Below the pieces are notes generated by a model, which did no database searches, was not told where the DNA came from, and saw nothing but the letters and a program-made list of their open reading frames with translations. Shown piece by piece: positions 9,036 to 17,776 of a stretch of DNA of 64,000 nt. Within the stretch, counting starts at the first letter, position 1. Each line of letters starts with the position of its first letter. Position numbers and translations under genes: made by a program. The stretch covers positions 124,001 through 188,000 of the forward strand of contig CAXBLY010000002.1 in assembly GCA_963976865.1 (NCBI GenBank), written 5' to 3'. The stretch comes from UBA1858 sp963976865 (lineage in GTDB: Bacteria; Pseudomonadota; Gammaproteobacteria; UBA4575).

Positions 9036-9899
9036 TTATAAGTTAACGCCTTCCCACTCAGTAATAAAGTCATCAATGTAGTCTGCAACAACATCAGGCC
9101 TGTCTTCCTGCACATAGTGACCCGCTCTTTCAATGATCTCAAACCTGACTGGTCCTGCGATTGCTTTCTTTAAACGTCTACCAGATTCAGCAGGCATCCA
9201 TGCATCGTGTAGCGCCCAACACACCATGGTTGGACAGGTAATTTTAGAATGATCAACATTCATAGTTTCATCATTGGTAGGTTCAGCACAGACCTTCACC
9301 AGTGATTTGAATCCATGCAAGCCTGGCCCTCTGCCCCAGAACTGGAGATAGTTCTGTTTAACATTCTGATCCGTGAATGCCATTTTGTCGAAACTGCCTG
9401 TTCTCAATAAGCCCGGGAAACTCGCAGCCGCTTGACCCATGCCCATCTGTAAAGTCGCGTCATCTGCACCAACCAGGGCATTGAACCCTTCCACTTCCAG
9501 TACAGGCCAGTAGTCCCATGCGACAGGGTTAATTAAAATCAGTCGGGAAATGTAATCACAATATTTTGATGCAAATATTTGGCATACTCCTCCACCATGA
9601 TCATGGCCGACGAGGATCACTTTTCCTTTTAGACCAAGCCCATCAATGACACCCTTAATTGCTTCTGCCTGATTGGTTAAAGTGTGCTTGAAATCATCCA
9701 GTGGCATATCAGACTGGCCGTAGCCGACCATATCCATGGCCAACGTTCGATATTTATCTTTCAGGTTTTCCTGAACATGACGCCATAATCTGGCATTGGT
9801 TGGAATCCCGTGAACCATTAACATCGTAGTATCGCCACTACCACACTCTTCTATATTTATATTTAATTTTAGCCCATCAACTGTAATTTCTTGTTTCAT
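9036..9899 (-). CDS. Alpha/beta hydrolase with Asp nucleophile (epoxide hydrolase/dehalogenase-like)
   Basis: This is a 287-residue alpha/beta-hydrolase. The nucleophile elbow reads VGHDHGGG, so the nucleophile is Asp (D100), not Ser. This is the pattern of epoxide hydrolases and haloalkane/haloacid dehalogenases rather than esterases. The oxyanion HG-P motif is MVHGIPTNARLW and the catalytic His is H261 in ERAGHYVQED. The start is set at ATG 9899, preceded by AAGGAG at good spacing; a 10-residue upstream extension overlapping the TetR stop is rejected. It lies directly downstream of a TetR gene, which probably regulates it. The substrate is unknown. Confidence 0.8.
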   Translation of the reverse strand: MKQEITVDGLKLNINIEECGSGDTTMLMVHGIPTNARLWRHVQENLKDKYRTLAMDMVGYGQSDMPLDDFKHTLTNQAEAIKGVIDGLGLKGKVILVGHDHGGGVCQIFASKYCDYISRLILINPVAWDYWPVLEVEGFNALVGADDATLQMGMGQAAASFPGLLRTGSFDKMAFTDQNVKQNYLQFWGRGPGLHGFKSLVKVCAEPTNDETMNVDHSKITCPTMVCWALHDAWMPAESGRRLKKAIAGPVRFEIIERAGHYVQEDRPDVVADYIDDFITEWEGVNL

Positions 9900-9925
9900 A
9901 TAAAATTCTCCTTCTTGTTTAATGA

Positions 9926-10513
9926 TCAACTTTTGTTGAGCAAATTTTTTATTTGCAAAACAATTCCGTCAATCGAATCTTTATCTACATTCATTCGACT
10001 GATAATAAATAACCCTTGTGAATTATTGAGTAAGAAATCAGCTGTCGTATCGACATCCAATTGTTTTGAGATTTCATTATTTTCCTGTGCACGCAATAAT
10101 GCATTTCTGAAAACAGACCTCATATGCTGAAGTGTTTTTGTCGTCTGAGCCTGTACCTGCATATCATGCTGAGCCAGTTCCGCGATTGAATTTGTCACCA
10201 GACATCCTTTGATGTCTGATTTGTCTAATGCATCTTTTACTCTGGCCTGAAAATAATTACATATTCCTTCTTTTGCTGAAGATGAATTTTCTATATATGA
10301 AAAATTTTTCACGATAACCGTTTCGTGATAGTGCTTGAGCACGCGTAGAAATAACCCGCGTTTACTTTTGAATGTATCGTACAGGCTCTGCCTGCTTATA
10401 CCCATGCGTGCTTCCAGCGCAGGAATTGAAGTTGCACTATAACCCCTACGCCAGAATTCACGCATGGCACAATCAAGTACCTGGCTCAATTCAAATTGTT
10501 TATTTCTACCCAT
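9926..10513 (-). CDS. TetR/AcrR-family transcriptional regulator
   Basis: This is a 195-residue one-component repressor. The N-terminal helix-turn-helix (residues about 10-55, ATSIPALEARMGISRQSLYDTFKSKRG region) is a standard TetR DNA-binding domain, and the C-terminal half is a ligand-binding helical bundle of the AcuR/NemR-like type. It is the first gene of a two-gene unit with the Asp-nucleophile hydrolase. A short palindrome upstream (10543-10552) could be its own operator. The ligand is not predictable. Confidence 0.88.
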   Translation of the reverse strand: MGRNKQFELSQVLDCAMREFWRRGYSATSIPALEARMGISRQSLYDTFKSKRGLFLRVLKHYHETVIVKNFSYIENSSSAKEGICNYFQARVKDALDKSDIKGCLVTNSIAELAQHDMQVQAQTTKTLQHMRSVFRNALLRAQENNEISKQLDVDTTADFLLNNSQGLFIISRMNVDKDSIDGIVLQIKNLLNKS

Positions 10514-10542
10514 TCACCTGATCAACTTATTTCTATACTCAA

Positions 10543-10552
10543 CACTAGAGTG
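10543..10552. promoter_or_regulatory. Possible TetR operator (CACTAGAGTG)
   Basis: A 10-bp interrupted palindrome CACT-AG-AGTG lies 30 bases upstream of the tetR start, where an autoregulatory operator would be expected. Ten bases is short, so this is weak support. Confidence 0.25.
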
Positions 10553-10609
10553 AATCAGAAAAGGTATTTTGCATATTTTGGAACGATCTGTCAAAAATAA
10601 TTAATGCCT

Positions 10610-10637
10610 AAAAAAAAGCCCTGAAAATCAGGGCTTT
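10610..10637 (-). terminator. Rho-independent terminator of the IscR-like gene
   Basis: A perfect 10-bp stem AAAGCCCTGA/TCAGGGCTTT (10615-10624 and 10628-10637) has a 3-base loop. On the minus strand it is followed by eight T (10617-10610). It sits 35 bases after the stop of the Rrf2 regulator. Confidence 0.9.
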
Positions 10638-10671
10638 AGTTTAATCTGTTAACCAAAAAGATTATTTAGAG

Positions 10672-11157
10672 CTATGCTGCTGATCTATCTGAATAAAGAT
10701 TTTGACCCTCATCCTTATTCTCGGATTCATTTTGTTCTGAACCGGTATCCAGCATACTTGGACGACTTGTAAATTCGGCAAGAGTAATACCATTTAAGAA
10801 ACTATAAATTTTATCGCTCAGTTCATCCCACAACACGTGAGTGACGTACTTTTTCTCCAGCGAAGAATCAACGGTCATCGCCTGATTGATCTGCGGACGA
10901 TATTCATCAATAGAAGATATAATCTGGGCAATACTGATCTCGCCTGGCAGACGAGACAGCTTGTATCCGCCTCCCGGCCCTCGTACTCCAATCACAAGCC
11001 CATTCTTGCGTAATTTCGCAAACAGCTGTTCCAAATAAGATAACGATATCCCCTGGCTCTTGGAGATTTCTGCCAATGTGACAGGTCGAACCTTATCATT
11101 TAGCGCTAAATCCATCATTGCCGTTATCGCATGACGCGCTTTAGTTGATAATTTCAT
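10672..11157 (-). CDS. IscR-like Rrf2-family regulator lacking cluster cysteines
   Basis: This is a 161-residue winged-helix regulator. The start MKLSTKARHAITAMMDLAL, the recognition helix region LSYLEQLFAKLRKNGLV and the wing VRGPGGGYKLSR closely follow IscR. The start is ATG 11157, preceded by AAGGTGG; an upstream 12-residue extension is rejected. IscR binds a [2Fe-2S] cluster through three cysteines in the loop after the wing, but this protein contains no cysteine at all, and the segment between DEY and YVTHVLWDELSD is shortened. No isc genes are adjacent. It should act as an apo-type regulator (IscR binds type 2 sites without a cluster), or it senses something else. It has its own terminator. 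Confidence 0.88.
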   Translation of the reverse strand: MKLSTKARHAITAMMDLALNDKVRPVTLAEISKSQGISLSYLEQLFAKLRKNGLVIGVRGPGGGYKLSRLPGEISIAQIISSIDEYRPQINQAMTVDSSLEKKYVTHVLWDELSDKIYSFLNGITLAEFTSRPSMLDTGSEQNESENKDEGQNLYSDRSAA

Positions 11158-11342
11158 TTTGACCACCTTTCTACCTAGTATTTTTACTAACAACTACATT
11201 ATTAGTGTATTTTTTTTGCCGCTGGTTTCATTTATTTTCAATATATTTTTACGTTTGTTGAAAAAATATTCAGATATAACGTCACATTAGTGAGTTATTC
11301 ATAATCCAGCGCATAATTCAGATGACAAACAAATTGTATACT

Positions 11343-11810
11343 TTATACGCAACTAACACGACTCATATCTGTATTGAAGACATGCCCCTGTGCTATACAA
11401 AAACTTAACCACTTATATAAGAACCGATTATCATTCCATTTATTACGTAAACGACTATCTTGAATCCTGGTTGACGTCTCGTATCTGATTTTTCTCTGCA
11501 GCACTTCTGCCTGCATGGCATCGAAATAGACTCTAATCAGCAGGTTAGGCAGCTCTTCCGGTGTATTGTCACTATGCACAATGAAACGATAAGTGAGATT
11601 GAGAGTAATTGTATATTTAGTCCGTTCAATGACCTGTAAATGCAGGTCCAGTGCTTTGCTTACACGCGAATGACTATATTCATGTAATACATTAAAATTA
11701 CCACATAACTTTCTAAGTTTAATATAATTATTCTCATAGACCTCCATCAAACCGGCAAACGTGTTTGGGTCTGGATGAGGAATTCTTGCGAAATTGGTAG
11801 AACAACGCAT
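11343..11810 (-). CDS. DUF1249 family protein (YqiB-like)
   Basis: This is a 155-residue soluble protein matching the YqiB/DUF1249 pattern: an N-terminal segment LMEVYENNYIKLRKLC, the IERTKYTITLNLTY strand region, RVYFDAMQAEVL, and the C-terminal DNRFLYKWLSFCIAQGH. Members are cytoplasmic and of unknown function; in E. coli the gene is linked to cpdA/nudF. Here it follows ygfX after 36 bases on the same strand, and no cpdA is visible. Function cannot be stated. Confidence 0.8.
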   Translation of the reverse strand: MRCSTNFARIPHPDPNTFAGLMEVYENNYIKLRKLCGNFNVLHEYSHSRVSKALDLHLQVIERTKYTITLNLTYRFIVHSDNTPEELPNLLIRVYFDAMQAEVLQRKIRYETSTRIQDSRLRNKWNDNRFLYKWLSFCIAQGHVFNTDMSRVSCV

Positions 11811-11846
11811 TTATCGTAGTCTTCTGTAATTAAACGTGTCGTATTA

Positions 11847-12263
11847 TCAGTTAAACATTTCAGGACAAAGTATACATCGACGTAACTGTATAAATTTATC
11901 CATAGGCATCGAGTCTACTCCAATTATCATGCCCGTATTGGGACGTCCCGTTGAACTCAGCGTTATCCAGACAAATGTATCATTTAAATATGACACGCTG
12001 ACATCGTCATATCGACGCCACTGCTGCGCATTTTCTGACAGGCTCCAGCTCTGATAGCGCGACTCGTATTTTAGCTGATAACAGCATTGTGATCGCCATA
12101 CTCTAATAACCCGTAGAAAGACAGCCAACACCATAATTATGGCTATTAGGCGTAAGTAAGCTGGCAATTGAAAATTCAAAACGCAGACAAGCGTGAACAG
12201 GTGGGCAACAATAATATAGTACAGCGTCAATCTTGACGGCTTTACATTAAATTGTTCAATCAA
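11847..12263 (-). CDS. YgfX/CptA-like membrane protein
   Basis: This is a 138-residue protein with two adjacent transmembrane helices (about residues 13-55) followed by a cytoplasmic domain, the architecture of YgfX (CptA). E. coli YgfX has been described as a toxin that affects FtsZ/MreB, paired with SdhE (CptB). The start appears to be TTG at 12263, giving a TTGA overlap with the sdhE stop; no better start occurs before the membrane helices. The identification rests on topology, size and the conserved position after sdhE, because sequence conservation in this family is low. Confidence 0.75.
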   Translation of the reverse strand: MIEQFNVKPSRLTLYYIIVAHLFTLVCVLNFQLPAYLRLIAIIMVLAVFLRVIRVWRSQCCYQLKYESRYQSWSLSENAQQWRRYDDVSVSYLNDTFVWITLSSTGRPNTGMIIGVDSMPMDKFIQLRRCILCPEMFN

Positions 12264-12502
12264 ATCGAATGTATTTTATCCACAATAGCAATAATCAAAG
12301 GGTCACTGACGCGTGTATTTCGTGTCAGTATCTCATGTAACTCAGGGTCCTGCAGGGTCAATAGCTCAGCAAACGCACGTTGTTCGTTTAAATGGGCATT
12401 ATCGTAGAAACACTCGAGATAGCGCGTCGTTAAGGTATCCAGTTCTTTTGTTCCTCGACGACAACGCCAGCGTAATTTTGAATGGTCAGGAGAACCCGCC
12501 AT
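12260..12502 (-). CDS. sdhE: SdhE, FAD assembly factor for succinate dehydrogenase
   Basis: This 80-residue protein of the SdhE/YgfY (Sdh5) family promotes covalent flavinylation of SdhA. The diagnostic WRCRRGTKELD motif (RGxxE) is present near residue 12-22, followed by the ECFYDN and FAELLTLQDPELHEIL segments. It starts 17 bases after sdhB and overlaps ygfX by 4 bases, so it belongs to the sdh operon it serves. Confidence 0.93.
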   Translation of the reverse strand: MAGSPDHSKLRWRCRRGTKELDTLTTRYLECFYDNAHLNEQRAFAELLTLQDPELHEILTRNTRVSDPLIIAIVDKIHSI

Positions 12503-12519
12503 GGCTGAATAAGACCGTA

Positions 12520-13302
12520 TCAGTTACGTCGTTTAACAATTAATTTCTTGATCTCTGCAATGGCTTTTGCAGGATTAAGATTCTTGGGGCACGCATTTGT
12601 GCAATTCATAATTGTGTGACAGCGATATAACTTGAACGGATCTTCCAGCTCATCGAGTCGCTCCCCCGTGGTTTCGTCACGGCTGTCAGCGATCCAGCGA
12701 TAGGCAGCAAGTAAAGCGGCAGGCCCCAAATATCGATCACTGTTCCACCAGTAACTGGGACAGCTGGTTGAGCAGCATGCACATAAAATACATTCTTCCA
12801 GACCTTCCAGCTTTTCACGGTCTTCTTTTGACTGCAGGCGCTCGCGATCCGGCGGCGGCGGTGTATCGGTCTGTATCCACGGCTTAATAGAAGCATACTG
12901 AGCATAAAAGTTAGTCAGGTCTGGTACCAGATCTTTAACCACACTCAGGTGAGGAAGAGGATATATTTTCACATCACCTTTAATATCCGCGATGGCTTTA
13001 ATGCATGCGAGTGTATTCATGCCATCTATATTCATTGAACATGAACCACATATGCCTTCACGACAGGAACGTCTGAACGTCAGGGTAGGATCTATTTCGT
13101 TTTTAATCTTGATCAGCGCATCAAGCACCATTGGTCCACAGCTATCAAGATCAATATCATAGGTATCTACGCTCGGATTTTGACCATCGTCCGGGTTATA
13201 ACGATAAATTTTAAATCGCTTAGTATTGCTGGCATTTGCCGGGGCTTCAAAAATTCTGCCCTTTTTTACTATCGAGTTTGCTGGAAGTGAAAATTCAGCC
13301 AT
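12520..13302 (-). CDS. sdhB: Succinate dehydrogenase iron-sulfur subunit
   Basis: This 260-residue subunit passes electrons from SdhA FAD to quinone. All three cluster motifs are visible: [2Fe-2S] CREGICGSCSMNIDGMNTLAC, [4Fe-4S] CILCACCSTSCP and [3Fe-4S] CHTIMNCTNACP. Length is about 20 residues more than E. coli SdhB owing to an N-terminal extension. It is the fourth gene of sdhCDAB, 38 bases after sdhA. Confidence 0.97.
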   Translation of the reverse strand: MAEFSLPANSIVKKGRIFEAPANASNTKRFKIYRYNPDDGQNPSVDTYDIDLDSCGPMVLDALIKIKNEIDPTLTFRRSCREGICGSCSMNIDGMNTLACIKAIADIKGDVKIYPLPHLSVVKDLVPDLTNFYAQYASIKPWIQTDTPPPPDRERLQSKEDREKLEGLEECILCACCSTSCPSYWWNSDRYLGPAALLAAYRWIADSRDETTGERLDELEDPFKLYRCHTIMNCTNACPKNLNPAKAIAEIKKLIVKRRN

Positions 13303-13340
13303 GAATCGCTCCTATAATCCTTTTATCTAATCCTGTTTGC

Positions 13341-15131
13341 TTAATAAACACGCGCTTTGGGTGGGAACACCTCGACTTCATCTGTCAGCGTGGTCATATG
13401 TACCGGACGATAATCAATCTCTACCTTACCCTCTTCTGATACCGTCGCTAACGTGTGCTTCATCCATGACTCGTCATCACGATCCTTATAATCATCGCGC
13501 GCATGGGCACCACGACTTTCCGGTCGGTTCAACGCCGAAGCAACCGTTGCAATGGCCTGCGGGAACAAGTTTGATAACTCTAGAGTTTCAATCAAGTCTG
13601 TATTCCAAATCATTGATTTATCGGTGACTTTTACATCGTCAAACTGCTTGTATAAAGCATTAACTTTTTCCAGGCCAGTAGACAATGATTCACCTGTTCT
13701 GAACACTGCCGCATGGGTTTGCATGGTTTTCTGCAGGTCCAGGCGTAACTCTGCTGTACTTGTACTGCCATTCGAGTGGCGCAATGCATCAAAACGATCC
13801 ATGACTTTTTCTGTGGCATGTTCTGGAAGAGTTGGATGAGGAGTGTTGGGCTTCACCAGCTCAGCCGCTCGAATCGCTGCTGCACGACCAAAGACAATCA
13901 GATCAAGTAATGAGTTAGACCCCAGACGATTAGCGCCATGAACAGACACACATGCAGCTTCACCAATCGCCATCAATCCAGGCATGACCGTATCCGGGTC
14001 TCCATTCACCAGATTGACCACCTGACCATGATGATTAGTAGGAATACCACCCATGTTGTAATGAACTGTTGGCAGTACTGGAATAGGATTTTTAGTCACG
14101 TCCACGCCGGCAAATATTCTTGCACTTTCAGCAATCCCTGGAAGTTTTTCATTAATTACATCAGCGCCTAAATGCTCGAGATGTAAATGTATATGGTCGC
14201 CTTCTTCGCCAATCCCACGCCCTTCATTGATCTCCATGGTCATGGACCGACTGACAACATCTCTCGACGCCAGGTCTTTGGCATTGGGTGCATAGCGCTC
14301 CATGAAGCGGTCGCCCTGGGAATTGGTTAGATACCCTCCTTCGCCTCGCGCACCTTCAGTAATCAGACACCCAGATCCGTATATGCCGGTAGGATGAAAT
14401 TGAACGAATTCCATATCCTGTAATGGCATTCCCGCCCTAAGAATCATAGCGTTACCGTCACCAGTGCAAGTATGAGCTGAGGTACAGGAGAAGTAAGTAC
14501 GGCCGTATCCACCCGTGGCCAACAGAACCTGGTGTGCACGAAAACGGTGCAGCTCACCTGTTGCCAGGTCAATAGCAATCACACCCCTGCATGTACCTTC
14601 GTCATCCATGAGCAGATCAATGGCAAAGTATTCAATATAAAACTCAGCATTATGCTTCAGTGACTGTTGATAGAGTGTATGCAGAATTGCGTGACCGGTT
14701 CGATCAGCAGCGGCACAAGTACGCTGGGCAATGCCTTCGCCGTATCGCGTCGTCATACCACCGAATGGACGCTGATAGATTTTTCCTTCGTCGGTTCTCG
14801 AAAATGGCACACCATAGTGTTCCAGTTCGACAATGGCTGGAACGGCTTCCCGACACATATATTCAATCGCATCCTGGTCACCCAGCCAGTCTGAGCCTTT
14901 AACCGTGTCATACATGTGCCAGCGCCAGTCATCCTCTCCCATATTTCCCAACGAGGCACTCATGCCCCCCTGTGCCGCCACTGTATGACTTCGTGTCGGG
15001 AATACTTTTGTGATACATGCTGTGGATAACCCGCTGACTGCCATGCCAAATGTAGCACGCAACCCTGCACCACCAGCACCCACAACGAGTACGTCGTAAG
15101 TGTGGTCTATAAACTTATAACTTTCGCCCAT
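13341..15131 (-). CDS. sdhA: Succinate dehydrogenase flavoprotein subunit
   Basis: This 596-residue catalytic subunit oxidises succinate to fumarate with covalent FAD. It shows VVGAGGAGLRATFGMA (dinucleotide fold), the flavinylation His in TRSHTVAAQGG, the RSMTMEINEGRG catalytic Arg region and HGANRLGSNSLLDL. I place the start at ATG 15131 (MGESYKFIDHTYD...), matching family length; the open frame extends 21 codons further upstream into sdhD without similarity. It is encoded between sdhD and sdhB. Confidence 0.97.
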   Translation of the reverse strand: MGESYKFIDHTYDVLVVGAGGAGLRATFGMAVSGLSTACITKVFPTRSHTVAAQGGMSASLGNMGEDDWRWHMYDTVKGSDWLGDQDAIEYMCREAVPAIVELEHYGVPFSRTDEGKIYQRPFGGMTTRYGEGIAQRTCAAADRTGHAILHTLYQQSLKHNAEFYIEYFAIDLLMDDEGTCRGVIAIDLATGELHRFRAHQVLLATGGYGRTYFSCTSAHTCTGDGNAMILRAGMPLQDMEFVQFHPTGIYGSGCLITEGARGEGGYLTNSQGDRFMERYAPNAKDLASRDVVSRSMTMEINEGRGIGEEGDHIHLHLEHLGADVINEKLPGIAESARIFAGVDVTKNPIPVLPTVHYNMGGIPTNHHGQVVNLVNGDPDTVMPGLMAIGEAACVSVHGANRLGSNSLLDLIVFGRAAAIRAAELVKPNTPHPTLPEHATEKVMDRFDALRHSNGSTSTAELRLDLQKTMQTHAAVFRTGESLSTGLEKVNALYKQFDDVKVTDKSMIWNTDLIETLELSNLFPQAIATVASALNRPESRGAHARDDYKDRDDESWMKHTLATVSEEGKVEIDYRPVHMTTLTDEVEVFPPKARVY

Positions 15132-15135
15132 AAAA

Positions 15136-15507
15136 TTACAAAGATACTTTAATAATTGAAAATAAACCCATGAATGTAAAAGCAATACATGCAAAATTCA
15201 GGGCGATTAAGGAGGCTACTTTTCTCCATCCACCGACATAATCTTCGATAATGACCTGTACCCCTAACTGCACGTGATAAAACATCGTCACCACCAGCAA
15301 TGCCAGTGCTACTGCGACAAGTGGTGACTGCATCCATACGATAACTGCGCCATAACTGAATTCGCCAAAGCTGGCGATAGTGAATGCCAACCAGATCGTT
15401 AAAGGTACTAACGCAATTGATGTCAGCCTTTGTGCCCACCAGTGGTGTGCGCCTTCTTTAGCTGACCCCAAGCCTTTGGCATTTGATAGTGGTGTTCTTA
15501 AACTCAT
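15136..15507 (-). CDS. sdhD: Succinate dehydrogenase membrane anchor subunit SdhD
   Basis: This 123-residue hydrophobic subunit has three predicted transmembrane helices and HVQLGVQVIIEDYV, which carries the heme/quinone-proximal residues typical of SdhD. It lies 5 bases after sdhC and ends 4 bases before the chosen sdhA start. With SdhC it anchors the complex and forms the ubiquinone site. Confidence 0.92.
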   Translation of the reverse strand: MSLRTPLSNAKGLGSAKEGAHHWWAQRLTSIALVPLTIWLAFTIASFGEFSYGAVIVWMQSPLVAVALALLVVTMFYHVQLGVQVIIEDYVGGWRKVASLIALNFACIAFTFMGLFSIIKVSL

Positions 15508-15512
15508 TTATG

Positions 15513-15893
15513 TTAACTCCACGCTAGCGCCCAAGTGGCAGCTGTTGCTAATACTGCAAATGCAATCACAAATAGACCCGATCTGTTTGCCGTGTTTTTA
15601 TCTAACGCCACACCTGCATCCCAGATCAAATGACGCACGCCATTCGCCAGATGCAAATAAAGCGCAAATGACCAAGCGACTAATACTAACAGTCCAATGG
15701 GATGAGAGAACCATGACTGGACTGTTTCAAACTGACCGGGTCCTGAAGCAATGGCGATCAGCACAACCACCAATACGATGGCGCCAACACTAAGAAATAC
15801 TCCACTCATACGATGGAGAATAGATAACGCCATGGTTAGCTGCCAACGATATATCCCTAAATGTGGCGACAATGGCCGTTCTGGTGTGCCCAT
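15513..15893 (-). CDS. sdhC: Succinate dehydrogenase cytochrome b556 subunit SdhC
   Basis: This is a 126-residue membrane subunit with three helices. RPLSPHLGIYRW at the N-terminus, ILHRMSGVFL and the heme-ligand segment HLANGVRHLIWDAG are diagnostic. It is the first gene of sdhCDAB-sdhE-ygfX; its promoter must lie in the 260-bp gap toward ygfZ. Confidence 0.95.
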   Translation of the reverse strand: MGTPERPLSPHLGIYRWQLTMALSILHRMSGVFLSVGAIVLVVVLIAIASGPGQFETVQSWFSHPIGLLVLVAWSFALYLHLANGVRHLIWDAGVALDKNTANRSGLFVIAFAVLATAATWALAWS

Positions 15894-16154
15894 TAAAAAT
15901 GACTCCTAAACTTCCTGAAATACAAACCAAGTACGGTCTATCAACCTAGACGTACCCACTCTATTCGATATTATGACTTTGTATCGATACTTAATGAATT
16001 GACTAAATTCAAAATCATAGTTGCTAGCGCATGAATTGTATACCCGTGGAGGTATAACAAGAGGCTGAAAATTACATTACTTTGGCTTCAGAAGCTAGCT
16101 TGACAAGCTAATTTTGCAATCAAATACGCACTCCATTTGTATAAGGAACTCATA

Positions 16155-17162
16155 GTGATACCAAGCATTCTCAACAACGCCTCGATACCCGATCACTTTT
16201 CAGTCGATCTGGATAACCCAGCTCTGGTCAATCTGGACCATTTAGCTTGCTATCAGGTAGAAGGTGAAGATGCAGGCGCTTTTTTACAGGGCCAGTTTTC
16301 CAACGACATTAATCAGGTCACCTCAACCAATGGACAAATCAGCAGCTACAACACACCTAAAGGGCGCATGCTGGCGATATTCTATATCTGCAGACGAGAT
16401 GATATTTATTATCTGCTAACGTCCAAAGATATTTCTGAAGACGTGATGAAGCGTCTACAAATGTACGTCATGCGTTCCAAAGTCACGATCACTCCTGTGC
16501 CAGACATGCTACTTCTTGGTGTTTGTAATGACAGCCAAGGTAAACTTCTGCAAAGCCTGAAAATAACTGCTACACAAGATCATTATCAAACCAGTGCTAA
16601 TGACATATCTATATGCATGAATATTCCCGGCATCAGCACACGCTATTTAATCATCGGCAACCAGTCATTATCTGAGCAACTACAAAATATAGACGCCAAT
16701 AATGTAAATGTATTTAATGCGTCCTACTGGCAATGGCTGGACATTATGGCTGGGCTTCCAAGCGTTACCAGTAAAGTTCAAGAGGCGTTCGTACCCCAAA
16801 TGGCCAACATGGAGTTAATCGACGGTGTTAGCTTTAGCAAGGGTTGCTATCCAGGACAGGAGATCGTGGCGCGATTGCATTATCTTGGCAATGCCAACAG
16901 ACGCATGTATAGAGTTGAAGTCGAACAGGACGAGCCTGTTAACATCGGTGATGATATCTACACTCAGGGCTCAGACCAGGCCATTGGTAAAATCATGTCA
17001 GTAATTAATGAACATGACAAAATGTATTCGGGGCTTGCCGTATTGAGAATTGAAGCTGCCAAAAATAATCAACTTGCTATAGGCTCAGCTTCAGGCAATA
17101 GTGTGCGAATAGCGCCATTACCCTACGATGTCCCGACTGACCTAAAAGAGAAAGAAAAATAA
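16155..17162 (+). CDS. ygfZ: Folate-binding protein YgfZ
   Basis: This 335-residue GcvT-like tetrahydrofolate-binding protein is needed for repair or maturation of certain iron-sulfur proteins such as MiaB. The signature KGCYPGQEIVARLHYLG (with the functional Cys) is intact. The best start is GTG 16155, preceded by AAGGA at 8-base spacing; the in-frame TTG at 16137 has no ribosome site. It is divergent from sdhC. A 53-codon membrane protein follows at once. Confidence 0.93.
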   Translation: MIPSILNNASIPDHFSVDLDNPALVNLDHLACYQVEGEDAGAFLQGQFSNDINQVTSTNGQISSYNTPKGRMLAIFYICRRDDIYYLLTSKDISEDVMKRLQMYVMRSKVTITPVPDMLLLGVCNDSQGKLLQSLKITATQDHYQTSANDISICMNIPGISTRYLIIGNQSLSEQLQNIDANNVNVFNASYWQWLDIMAGLPSVTSKVQEAFVPQMANMELIDGVSFSKGCYPGQEIVARLHYLGNANRRMYRVEVEQDEPVNIGDDIYTQGSDQAIGKIMSVINEHDKMYSGLAVLRIEAAKNNQLAIGSASGNSVRIAPLPYDVPTDLKEKEK

Positions 17163-17163
17163 T

Positions 17164-17325
17164 ATGCGCGCAATCGTTTTATATTTTGCTGTCGCAGCAT
17201 TGGCAGCGCTTGCTGCCTACATCATACGTGCAAACAGCAAAGTGATTTCTAATATTTTATTATTTGTCTCTCTGGTCTGCCTATGTGTGCTGGGTGTTTC
17301 AATAGTGATCGAGCAATATGAATAA
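17164..17325 (+). CDS. Small two-helix membrane protein, unknown
   Basis: A 53-residue open frame starts at ATG 17164, one base after the ygfZ stop (TAATATG). It encodes two hydrophobic helices (about residues 3-21 and 29-48) joined by RANSKVIS and ending IEQYE. Placement and composition suggest a real small inner-membrane protein co-translated with ygfZ. I do not recognise a family. Confidence 0.6.
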   Translation: MRAIVLYFAVAALAALAAYIIRANSKVISNILLFVSLVCLCVLGVSIVIEQYE

Positions 17326-17776
17326 ATCCATACATATATGTTTGTGTTCCCGAAACGACTGGCAGATTTTACCCCTCACCTTCTTTTAAACTTCACCTCA
17401 TTCGAGCGATTCGATATCTGTTGTGAATCATCACGCAAGATCCAAACTGAAGAATTGTCTCCATATATCTGATTTACCTTCAATTAAACAATAATCCTGC
17501 TCAAAGATTGTTCACTGCTATATTTCAGGCAACATTCAAAAGTGTGAACTGTTTGATTTTTTTTGAGTTTTAGTAGATCAAAATACGTTTATTGTAATGA
17601 TAGATACGTATGAAATGCATAATCTGGTAACCAAGGCGAATAAATCTGACAATTTTTTCATGGCGCACAAAAATCGACACTGCACTCAGTTCGCTGCTAA
17701 CCCGGAAATGTATCTATATATTCAATAAGGCTACCTGCAACAAATACCGAATTAAAAAGACTCCAAGAAGCCCAGT
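17326..17776. other. 451-bp intergenic region
   Basis: I see no gene, tRNA or convincing terminator here. The middle (17540-17600) is AT-rich with an eight-T run and may hold the promoter of the following small gene. Confidence 0.5.

Noticed and set aside
14660..14902. Plus-strand frames opposite sdhA
   Set aside because: Shadows of sdhA; composition and lack of starts do not support coding.
16096..16110. Hairpin TAGCTT-GAC-AAGCTA before ygfZ followed by ATTTTG, considered as a terminator
   Set aside because: No plus-strand gene lies upstream and the T run is short; it may be part of a leader but is not supported as a terminator.
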